From: Rikenellaceae bacterium
GTDB taxonomy: Bacteria > Bacteroidota > Bacteroidia > Bacteroidales > Rikenellaceae
Direction of reading: 5' to 3'
Assembly: GCA_020859745.1 (NCBI GenBank)
Contig: JAJBVQ010000234.1
Coordinates: 1 to 5,191, forward strand
DNA length: 5,191 bases
Position numbers and translations under genes: made by a program. Numbering within the stretch: the first letter of the stretch is position 1; every line of letters begins with the position of its first letter. This document shows positions 1 through 5,174 of the stretch, piece after piece. The notes below the pieces were generated by a model, which saw only the letters and a list, made by a program, of their open reading frames with translations, did not search any database and was not told where the DNA came from.

Positions 1-15
1 GTACGGCAGATCTAG

Positions 16-498
16 GGCCGCGCGCGGTCGGGCGAGTCTGTCCGCCGGGTATGCGAAAGCTACAAGGAGGGGGTGCGGGCGGTTGCCGAAGGGCGGTTCA
101 CGCGCGAGTTGGCGGCGGAGCTGAAAGAGAGGCTGCGGACGGTCTTCAACCGCGATTTCTGGGACGGTTACTACCTGGGGCAGCGGCTGGGCGAGTGGTC
201 GGAGCACTACGGCTCGGCGGCCACGGTCAAGAAGGTGATGGTGGGCAAGGTGACCAACTATTTCGCCCGGATCGGGGTGGCGGAGGTCTCGGTCGAGGCG
301 GTGCCGCTGGCACTGGGCGAGAAGCTCCTGTTCCTGGGGGCGACCACGGGGGCGCTGGAGTTCACCCCGGACGAGATCCGGGTGGACTTGCAGCCGGTGG
401 ATCATGCGCCGCAAGGGGTCAAGTGCTCGGTCAGGACGCCGGAGCCGGTCCACCGGGGCGACAAGGTGTTCAAACTGGTGGAGGTGCCGCGCAAGTAA
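16..498 (+). CDS. U32 family peptidase / TrhP-like protein, C-terminal part (truncated at window edge)
   Basis: The frame ending at TAA 496-498 reads as the last ~160 residues of a U32 protein. It begins GRARSGES, matching the family's '(K)IEGR..S' segment, then a helical stretch (SYKEGVRAVAEG), the FNRDFWDGYYLG segment, and from VMVGKVTNYFARIG onward the small beta-rich U32 C-terminal domain ending in HRGDKVFKLVEVPRK. U32 proteins include E. coli TrhP (YegQ), needed for 5-hydroxyuridine in tRNA wobble positions, and PrtC-type 'collagenases'; which role applies here is not decidable. The N-terminal two thirds, with the catalytic-type domain, lies outside the window. An in-frame TAG at 13-15 sits where the family normally has Glu, so the open part starts at 16; see findings. 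GTG at 73 follows AAGGAGG, but at only 2 nt spacing and inside a conserved helix, so I do not take it as a true start. The gene converges on nadA and shares its terminator. Confidence 0.78.
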   Translation, partial: GRARSGESVRRVCESYKEGVRAVAEGRFTRELAAELKERLRTVFNRDFWDGYYLGQRLGEWSEHYGSAATVKKVMVGKVTNYFARIGVAEVSVEAVPLALGEKLLFLGATTGALEFTPDEIRVDLQPVDHAPQGVKCSVRTPEPVHRGDKVFKLVEVPRK

Positions 499-503
499 TT
501 AAG

Positions 504-537
504 AAAAACTGGGGCTTAGATAAGCCCCAGTTTTTTT
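504..537. terminator. Bidirectional rho-independent terminator between U32 gene and nadA
   Basis: A perfect hairpin has arms CTGGGGCTT (509-517) and AAGCCCCAG (522-530) around a four-base loop. It is flanked by A5 (504-508) on the left and T7 (531-537) on the right, so each strand reads a GC-rich stem followed by a U-run. It lies 6 nt after the U32 stop codon and serves as terminator for both convergent genes. The minus-strand nadA stop codon (518-516) lies at the loop, so this terminator overlaps the coding end of nadA. Confidence 0.9.
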
Positions 538-1460
538 GAGATGTCCAGCATCCGCCGGATGGATTTTTCCGCTTTGGCCCTCACCACTTCCGGGATGACG
601 ATCTCCGGTTCCATGCGTTCGAGCGCGTCCGCCATTTTCCGCAGCGTGACGAGTTTCATAAAGCTGCAATTGTTGCAGCCGCACGTGGAGTCCATCGGCG
701 GTGCGGGAATAAAGGTCTTGCCCGGCGCCGCTTTCTTCATCTGGTGCAGCACGCCCGGCTCGGTCACGACGATATAGGTGTCCGTCGAGGTATCCTCCGT
801 GGCGTATTTCAGCAGTCCCGCCGTCGAACCCACGTAGTCGGAAACGAGGATAATGGGCCGTTTGCACTCCGGATGGGTCAGCACTTTGGCCTGCGGGTAC
901 TCTTTTTTGAGTTCGAGTATCTTTTCGAGCGAGAACTCTTCGTGGACGTGGCACGCCCCGTCCCAGATCAGCATATTCTCGCGGCCCGTGATATTCTTGA
1001 TGTAATTTCCCAGGTTCCGGTCGGGTCCGAAGATAATAGGCTCGTCTTTGGGCAGAGATTCCACGATCTGCACCGCGTTGCTGCTGGTGCAGACGATATC
1101 GGTCAGCGCTTTGACTTCGGCCGTGGTATTGACGTACGAAATAACGGTATGTCCCGGATGGGCGGCGATAAACGCCGCGAAATCTTCGGCCCGGCAGGAA
1201 TCTGCCAACGAGCACCCGGCGGCCATGTCGGGCATCAGCACTTTTTTCTGCGGTGACAGGATCTTGGCGGTCTCGCCCATGAAATGGACGCCGGCGAACA
1301 GGATGACGTCGGCATCGGTGGTCGCCGCCTTTTGCGACAGGGCGAGGCTGTCTCCCACGAAGTCGGCCACGTCCTGCACGTCGCCTTCGGTGTAGTAGTG
1401 CGCCAGTATGACTGCATTGCGTTCGCGCTTGAGCGCTTCGATTTTCTCTTTCAGTGCCAT
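516..1460 (-). CDS. nadA: Quinolinate synthase NadA
   Basis: The 314-residue product condenses iminoaspartate with dihydroxyacetone phosphate to quinolinate, using a [4Fe-4S] cluster, in de novo NAD synthesis in the cytosol. Length fits the short NadA class. Visible family motifs: AHYYTEGDVQDVADFVGDS (residues 20-38), AGCSLADSC (81-89), SYVNTTAEVKA (108-118), CTSSNAV (124-130), GACHVHEEF (168-176), HPEC (196-199), GSTAGL (211-216) and STCGCNNCSFMK (258-269). By alignment to known NadA the cluster ligands should be C83, C170 and C265; C260 and C262 are extra and form CxCxxC with C265. The start is placed at MALKEK because homology begins there; an adjacent ATG at 1463 gives MMALKEK and is equally possible. 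The open frame runs upstream to 1628 but that part is not NadA-like. The gene stands alone, with nadB and nadC not adjacent. A dyad and TAnnTTTG box lie directly upstream. The stop codon is inside the shared terminator. Confidence 0.96.
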   Translation of the reverse strand: MALKEKIEALKRERNAVILAHYYTEGDVQDVADFVGDSLALSQKAATTDADVILFAGVHFMGETAKILSPQKKVLMPDMAAGCSLADSCRAEDFAAFIAAHPGHTVISYVNTTAEVKALTDIVCTSSNAVQIVESLPKDEPIIFGPDRNLGNYIKNITGRENMLIWDGACHVHEEFSLEKILELKKEYPQAKVLTHPECKRPIILVSDYVGSTAGLLKYATEDTSTDTYIVVTEPGVLHQMKKAAPGKTFIPAPPMDSTCGCNNCSFMKLVTLRKMADALERMEPEIVIPEVVRAKAEKSIRRMLDISKKLGLI

Positions 1461-1463
1461 CAT

Positions 1464-1491
1464 AATTACAAAGGTACGTTTATTTGTAATT
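1464..1491. promoter_or_regulatory. Candidate operator: perfect 9-bp dyad abutting the nadA start
   Basis: AATTACAAA (1464-1472) and TTTGTAATT (1483-1491) are perfect reverse complements separated by 10 nt, so the half-site centres are 19 bp apart, close to two helical turns. The element directly touches the ATG at 1463 and its nadA-proximal arm overlaps the TACCTTTG promoter box. This geometry fits a dimeric repressor blocking nadA transcription. NAD-responsive regulators of nad genes are known in other bacteria (NadR, NiaR, NadQ, NrtR), but I cannot match this motif to any of them. Confidence 0.55.
1469..1476 (-). promoter_or_regulatory. Candidate nadA promoter, Bacteroidetes -7 box
   Basis: On the minus strand TACCTTTG matches the Bacteroidetes primary-sigma -7 consensus TAnnTTTG exactly. 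No TTG-type -33 element is visible at 19-21 bp upstream. Transcription would be expected to start a few bases downstream, around 1462-1465, which is at the nadA start codon itself, implying a leaderless or nearly leaderless message. Confidence 0.5.
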
Positions 1492-1506
1492 GAGCCGGAG
1501 GATACT

Positions 1507-1530
1507 GTTCTTTTTGTGAACAAAAAGAAC
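1507..1530. repeat. Inverted repeat, 10-bp arms, TGAA loop
   Basis: GTTCTTTTTG (1507-1516) and CAAAAAGAAC (1521-1530) are perfect complements around TGAA. No U-run follows on either strand, so it is not a standard terminator. It lies about 45-65 bp upstream of the expected nadA transcription start. Confidence 0.8.
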
Positions 1531-1597
1531 CAAAAAACCGACGCTTGAAGCAAGAGCAGAGACCGCTGGCGGGCTATGCCTTGCAAGGAGGAGGAAG

Positions 1598-1626
1598 GCG
1601 AAGCCAAACTTTCGAAGATGCTTCGC
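1598..1626. repeat. Inverted repeat, 7-bp arms
   Basis: GCGAAGC (1598-1604) pairs perfectly with GCTTCGC (1620-1626) across a 15-nt spacer. The perfect 10-bp palindrome CCTTGCAAGG lies just to the left, at about 1579-1588. Confidence 0.55.
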
Positions 1627-1687
1627 ATTCTAAATCTATCACAGCCTCAGCTTTGGCGCAACGGGTGGGGCCGGAGCCAGCGGGGCC

Positions 1688-1736
1688 AAAACGAGCGAAG
1701 CGATGTTGTAGGCGTTAACTTCGCTTCGCTCGTTTT
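1688..1736. repeat. Inverted repeat, 16-bp perfect arms
   Basis: AAAACGAGCGAAGCGA (1688-1703) and TCGCTTCGCTCGTTTT (1721-1736) are perfect complements with a 17-nt spacer. This is the longest perfect dyad in the window. The right end is T4 only and the stem base is A-T, so it resembles a weak bidirectional terminator, but no gene ends here. Confidence 0.8.
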
Positions 1737-1751
1737 CCTCCTCGCCACTCA

Positions 1752-1775
1752 GCAAAGCAAGTGAACTTGCTTTGC
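1752..1775. repeat. Inverted repeat, 10-bp arms, TGAA loop
   Basis: GCAAAGCAAG (1752-1761) and CTTGCTTTGC (1766-1775) are perfect complements around TGAA, the same arm length, loop and orientation as the hairpin at 1507-1530 although the arm sequences differ. Confidence 0.8.
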
Positions 1776-1843
1776 ATTCGTCGGCAGCGTCGGTTCGCCG
1801 GGGGTGGCTCCGGCCTGCGCGGCTCGCTACGCTCGCCGCAAAA

Positions 1844-1861
1844 CCGGGCGTCACAGCCCGG
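1844..1861. repeat. Inverted repeat, 6-bp GC arms
   Basis: CCGGGC (1844-1849) and GCCCGG (1856-1861) are perfect complements with a 6-nt loop and no flanking U-run. Confidence 0.55.
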
Positions 1862-1871
1862 AAAGCCCCAA

Positions 1872-1905
1872 CGTGGCCTCTTTAGTTCACAACTAAGGCG
1901 CCACG
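1872..1905. repeat. Compound hairpin
   Basis: Outer arms CGTGGC (1872-1877) and GCCACG (1900-1905) enclose inner arms TTAGTT (1882-1887) and AACTAA (1891-1896) around a CAC loop, with a few bulged bases between. It is the most RNA-like fold in the block. Confidence 0.6.
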
Positions 1906-1927
1906 AGGAAGACCGAAGGTCACCATA

Positions 1928-1943
1928 GGGTTGTCTCCAACCC
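1928..1943. repeat. Inverted repeat, 6-bp arms
   Basis: GGGTTG (1928-1933) and CAACCC (1938-1943) are perfect complements around TCTC. A small GACC/GGTC stem lies just left, at about 1911-1921. Confidence 0.5.
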
Positions 1944-1962
1944 AAATGCAAAAAACGTACAT

Positions 1963-2002
1963 AAAAAACGCCGTTCGTCCCGGTGTAGAAGGACAAACGG
2001 CG
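1963..2002 (-). terminator. Rho-independent terminator of the outer-membrane barrel gene
   Basis: Read on the minus strand, a 12-bp stem (2002-1991 with 1980-1969, one G-U pair, otherwise perfect) with a 10-nt loop is followed by T6 (1968-1963). It starts 31 nt beyond the stop codon at 2034-2036, the usual place for a terminator. Confidence 0.88.
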
Positions 2003-2033
2003 AAAAGATGTTCGAAATTATACAGGTTGCCGC

Positions 2034-4931
2034 TTACCGGCGTCCGCCCGGTGCTCCGCCCCGGGGACCGCCGCCGTGGCCGCCGTAGGCCCCGCCCCGA
2101 TCTTCGCTGCCGTAGTTGTCGGCCGAACGGCCCTTGCGCGTGTCGAACTTGTAGGTTAGGCTGACCATGAAGTAACGCTTCAACACGTTCGACAAAGTCG
2201 TCTGCGTGTAAGTGTCGTTGCTGCTCTGGCTGAAAGCCCGGTTCTGGTTCAGCAGGTCGTAGGCCGAAACCCGTACCTCCGCCTGTTTGTATTTCAGGAA
2301 CTTATATCCCACCGCCGCGTTCACCAGCGCATAGTGCTGGGAGTAGGCGGCCTGCGTCCCGAAAGAGTTGCGCCACGTGGCGTCCGCATTGATGAACAGC
2401 CCTTTCCAGAGGAAAATGTTCAGGAAGCCCGACAGGTCGCTGCCCACATAGCGGTCGAACGTGCGGTTGATCTCCTGCGTCTGTCTGTCCTTCTGTTGGC
2501 TGGTCGTGAAGTTCAGCGACGGACGATAGGCCACCGTGAAGTCCACGTTTTCCGAAATGTTGCTCGTCAGCGACAGGTTCAGGCCCATCCGGTTGCTGTG
2601 CGACATGTATTTGATATTGTCCTCCATGGAGGGCGTTTTGCCGAACTGGTAGCGGAAACCGATGTTCATGTTGCTGCGCAGAGGGTTGATCCGGAAGCTG
2701 TAGATACCGAACAGGTTGGCGCTCAGGTAACCGTTCAGGTTGACCGGCGTCGAGACCTGCGCACCCTTGACGATTGTCGTCCCTTTGATCTCCTCGTCCT
2801 CGGTCAGGTAGCGCCTGTGGTTGGCGATGTAGTCCTGCGTCATGGTAGCGAACGCGAACAGGTTGAAGTTAGTCGATTTCTCCGGGTTGGCGATGTTGTA
2901 CTGGATTTGCAAGCGGTCGGTGTAGCTCTGCTTCAGGTCAGGGTTCCCGATGTAGACCTGCAGCGGGTTGCTCAGGTCCAGCACGTCCTGCAACTGGTTC
3001 ACGCTCGGCGTGGAGGTGCTGCGGCGGTACTCTACGTTGAGGCTCTGCATCCGGGTCGGTTTCCACTCGAACCGCACGCGCGGCAGCCACGCGTCGAAAT
3101 TGTACCGGTTGTCCATCGTCCGGGGATAGGTCTCGTCATCGTTCAGCGTCGAATACTGGTAGCTGAGCGAGGCGTTGAGGGTCATTTTGTCTTTTTTGAC
3201 CCAGTTGTAGCCGATAGTTCCCGACTGCCGGGTCTGGTTGCGGTTGAAGAGGTTCGATGTGGTCGGGTCGAGCTCCAGTATCTCGTTCAGGATCGGATCC
3301 CAGTCGTAGCTCAGGATCCGCGAGTCGGTCTTATCATAGCTGATCCGGTAGCTGAATTGCAGGCGCGAGGACTGCGAGAGCGGTTCGGCGTAGCTGAAGC
3401 GGCCCGAGATGTCGAAGCCCGGCGTGCCGAGGGTTCCGATCTGGTTCAGCGTGCTGTAATTGGTGTAAAAGTCGACCAGCGACGGCGAACTCCCGTCGCC
3501 CGAGCCGTCGTCCGGCGAACCGTACAGCGACTCCTGGGTACGGTCGCCCCAGCCGTTGCTGCCGCCCACCGAACCGCCTACCGACAGGGTGCGTCCCGCT
3601 TTGCCGAAACGGTGCATCCACCACAGGTTGGCCGAGGCGTCGTAAGTCCCCAGTTTTGTAGAGTAACGGTTATCGGCCATGTTGTTCAGCGCGGCGTTCA
3701 TCCAAGTGCTCTGTATGCTGGCGCTGTTGCCGTGGTTGGTCGCGTAGGTGACGCGCGGCATGAAGAAGATGCGGTTGGTCTCGTTGGGGTTCCACTCGAT
3801 CCGCAGGTTGGCGCGGTGCTGGTAGTTGTAGCCCTGCGTGGCGGTGGTGTCGTAATACTGGCGCGACATGTTCTTGTAATCCTGCCCGATGGCCCGCCAG
3901 ATGTCGGCATTGACGTTGTTGAAGAAGTAGCTCCCGCCGACTTTCACCTTCTCGAATTCGCCCTGGTAGTTGAGGCCCGCCATCGTGGTGGTCTGGATGC
4001 CGCCCCGGACGCTGGTGGTGAACTGGCTGGCGTCGATGCCGCCGCCCATGCCGCCCCGCCGCCCCGTCATGGAGCTGGCGATGTCGTTCAGCGTGAAGCC
4101 CTGGTTGTTGACGTTGTTGCGCGAGGCGAGCACCGTCCAGCGCTGGTTGGAGTTAAAGATATTGGCCGCGGCCCCCACCGAGTAGCGGTTGTCGGTACCG
4201 TAGCCACCGTAAACCTTACCGAAGGTACTGGTGCTCACGCCGTTCTTGGTGACGATATTGATCGCTTTGATACGCTCGCCGTCATCGAAGCCCGAGAATT
4301 TCGCCTCGTCGCTCTTATCGTCGAAGATCTGCATGCTTTCGACCACGTCCGCCGGCAGCGTTTTCAGCGCCACGGCCGGGTCGTCGGCGAAGTACTCCTT
4401 ACCGTCCACATAGACCTTGCCCACCGTCTGTCCGTGCACCTCCACGGCGCCGTCCTCGCTGGTGGTCACCCCCGGCATCTTTTTAAGCAGGTCTTCGCTC
4501 GATGCGTCGGGATTGGCCTTGAACGCCGCCGCGTTGTATTGCAGCGTGTCGCCTCTCATGGTGGCCATCGGAGCCTTGGCGGTCACTTTGACCTCCTGGG
4601 TCACCTGCGCCTCGGGCGACAGCTTGACGGTGCCAAGATCGACGGTTTTGTCGGCCGGGGAGCCGATCTCGCGGTAGAAATTCCGGTACCCGATGAAAGA
4701 GACCGTAACGTTGGTGCTCTTTTCGCGGCTGATGACGGAGAAAGATCCGTCGCCGCCGGTCAGGGTGGTCCGTTTGGCAGCGTCCGGTTCGGAAGCGTTG
4801 ATAATGACATAGGCTCCGGCGATGGGTTTGCCGTCGTCCGCTCCGATCACTTTCCCCTTGAGGGTGATTTGCGCCGTCGCGGCGGCTGTTGAGAGCACCA
4901 GCAGGGTGAGCAATCCTAAAACTCGTTTCAT
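2034..4931 (-). CDS. Outer-membrane beta-barrel protein, TonB-receptor-like, with N-terminal carboxypeptidase-regulatory-like domain
   Basis: The 965-residue product has a signal peptide (residues 1-21, MKRVLGLLTLLVLSTAAATAQ), then a carboxypeptidase-regulatory-like beta domain (about 22-105, with GKPIAGAYVIINAS and a VSFIGYRNF segment). A plug-like domain follows (about 120-230, with GDTLQYNAAAFKANPDASSE, LLKKMPGV and VYVDGKEYFADD), then a long barrel of alternating aromatic strands (about 235-929) whose last strand ends LTYKF. This architecture is typical of Bacteroidetes outer-membrane beta-barrel (OMP_b-brl_3 type) and TonB-dependent receptor families; the substrate is unknown. No SusD-like gene is adjacent, so a SusC role is unsupported. 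Two Gly/Arg-rich stretches stand out: residues 291-298, and a 36-residue tail after the last strand. The start at 4931 is chosen because the signal peptide begins there; an in-frame ATG at 4979 would add 16 polar residues. The leader before the start is A-rich and unstructured with no Shine-Dalgarno, as usual in this phylum. Codon use is strongly biased. Confidence 0.93.
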   Translation of the reverse strand: MKRVLGLLTLLVLSTAAATAQITLKGKVIGADDGKPIAGAYVIINASEPDAAKRTTLTGGDGSFSVISREKSTNVTVSFIGYRNFYREIGSPADKTVDLGTVKLSPEAQVTQEVKVTAKAPMATMRGDTLQYNAAAFKANPDASSEDLLKKMPGVTTSEDGAVEVHGQTVGKVYVDGKEYFADDPAVALKTLPADVVESMQIFDDKSDEAKFSGFDDGERIKAINIVTKNGVSTSTFGKVYGGYGTDNRYSVGAAANIFNSNQRWTVLASRNNVNNQGFTLNDIASSMTGRRGGMGGGIDASQFTTSVRGGIQTTTMAGLNYQGEFEKVKVGGSYFFNNVNADIWRAIGQDYKNMSRQYYDTTATQGYNYQHRANLRIEWNPNETNRIFFMPRVTYATNHGNSASIQSTWMNAALNNMADNRYSTKLGTYDASANLWWMHRFGKAGRTLSVGGSVGGSNGWGDRTQESLYGSPDDGSGDGSSPSLVDFYTNYSTLNQIGTLGTPGFDISGRFSYAEPLSQSSRLQFSYRISYDKTDSRILSYDWDPILNEILELDPTTSNLFNRNQTRQSGTIGYNWVKKDKMTLNASLSYQYSTLNDDETYPRTMDNRYNFDAWLPRVRFEWKPTRMQSLNVEYRRSTSTPSVNQLQDVLDLSNPLQVYIGNPDLKQSYTDRLQIQYNIANPEKSTNFNLFAFATMTQDYIANHRRYLTEDEEIKGTTIVKGAQVSTPVNLNGYLSANLFGIYSFRINPLRSNMNIGFRYQFGKTPSMEDNIKYMSHSNRMGLNLSLTSNISENVDFTVAYRPSLNFTTSQQKDRQTQEINRTFDRYVGSDLSGFLNIFLWKGLFINADATWRNSFGTQAAYSQHYALVNAAVGYKFLKYKQAEVRVSAYDLLNQNRAFSQSSNDTYTQTTLSNVLKRYFMVSLTYKFDTRKGRSADNYGSEDRGGAYGGHGGGPRGGAPGGRR

Positions 4932-5008
4932 GTTACGGGTGGTTATTTGCGTTTTTATTTCGTTCGGTCTCTGTTCCACATTTCGGGCCGTTTCCGTCCG
5001 GCTTGCCT

Positions 5009-5040
5009 ATTTAAGACGCGTCCCGGGGGAAAAGTTTAAT
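5009..5040 (-). promoter_or_regulatory. Candidate ECF-sigma-like promoter of the barrel gene
   Basis: On the minus strand AAACTTTT (AAC at 5036-5034) is followed after exactly 16 nt by GTC (5017-5015) in the context CGTCTTAAATA. This AAC-N16-GTC arrangement resembles extracytoplasmic-function sigma promoters of the RpoE type. No TAnnTTTG box is seen in the barrel-gene leader. If real, the leader would be about 70-75 nt. Because the motif is short, chance is possible. Confidence 0.3.
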
Positions 5041-5123
5041 CGATTGTTGATATTTTTTTCGCCGAAAAGGCTTTACGGAACGAAAAATTGCGGGAAGAGG
5101 CGCCATTTTCGGAAATAAACGCA

Positions 5124-5131
5124 TAACTTTG
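5124..5131 (+). promoter_or_regulatory. Candidate rightward promoter, Bacteroidetes -7 box
   Basis: TAACTTTG matches TAnnTTTG exactly and, like the nadA box, is followed by TA. No good -33 TTG is seen at 19-21 bp upstream. It faces away from the barrel gene and would start transcription at about 5136-5138, some 38 nt before the ATG at 5175. Confidence 0.5.
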
Positions 5132-5133
5132 TA

Positions 5134-5153
5134 TGAATCTGTTAACCGATTCA
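5134..5153. repeat. Inverted repeat at the expected rightward transcription start
   Basis: TGAATC (5134-5139) and GATTCA (5148-5153) are perfect complements with an 8-nt spacer containing the palindrome GTTAAC. It lies 3 nt after the promoter box, the position of an operator or of a 5'-end hairpin. Confidence 0.4.
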
Positions 5154-5174
5154 CAGTAGGCGGCCCCGTTCGCT

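Larger units (their letters stand above)
1669..1815. repeat. Long-range inverted repeat, 11-bp arms, enclosing two hairpins
   Basis: GGCCGGAGCCA (1669-1679) and TGGCTCCGGCC (1805-1815) are perfect complements 125 nt apart. They enclose the hairpins at 1688-1736 and 1752-1775, so the segment could fold as an outer stem with two inner arms. Confidence 0.6.
1507..1943. repeat. Gene-free block of clustered inverted repeats
   Basis: The interval between the nadA start and the barrel-gene terminator (about 500 nt) has no credible gene. It holds at least eight inverted repeats, listed separately, several of them perfect and two enclosed by a longer-range one. Purine/pyrimidine words of the type CGAGCGAAGCG and their complements recur through it. 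The small open frames here are low-complexity, rich in Arg, Ser, Pro and Glu, and look like translated repeats. The pattern suggests a dispersed intergenic repeat or a decayed mobile element; that cannot be decided from one copy. Confidence 0.6.

Noticed and set aside
73..498. Independent gene starting at GTG 73 after AAGGAGG
   Set aside because: The spacing of 2 nt is too short, this phylum rarely uses Shine-Dalgarno sites, and U32 homology continues upstream to base 16.
51..539. 162-residue plus-strand open frame over the U32 region
   Set aside because: It is the out-of-frame shadow of the U32 gene: Gly/Arg-rich, no family features, and running through the terminator.
518..539. Programmed -1 frameshift at A-AAA-AAA near the nadA end
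   Set aside because: The heptamer is in the right frame and a hairpin follows, but with no spacer (functional sites usually have 5-8 nt), and the shift would only swap the last few residues for about ten others.
1461..1628. N-terminal extension of nadA to 1628
   Set aside because: The extra 56 residues are not NadA-like and cross the hairpin at 1507-1530, the dyad and the promoter box.
1507..1943. Integron attC site, CRISPR array, tmRNA or RNase P RNA in the hairpin block
   Set aside because: No matching core-site pair, no regularly spaced direct repeats, and none of the conserved tmRNA or RNase P sequence motifs.
1639..1996. Two overlapping small minus-strand frames (1639-1854 and 1715-1996)
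   Set aside because: Low-complexity Arg/Ser/Pro-rich translations through inverted repeats, one crossing the barrel-gene terminator; no start signals.
2334..4892. 852-residue antisense open frame opposite the barrel gene
   Set aside because: It is exactly codon-aligned with the sense gene and explained by missing TTA, CTA and TCA codons; the translation is His/Val/Arg-rich with no recognisable domain.
4932..4979. Alternative barrel-gene start at 4979
   Set aside because: It would place 16 polar residues before a textbook signal peptide that begins at the ATG at 4931.
5133..5159. Eight-codon leader peptide (MNLLTDSQ)
   Set aside because: Its ATG is 1 nt after the promoter box, so it would probably lie upstream of the transcript start.
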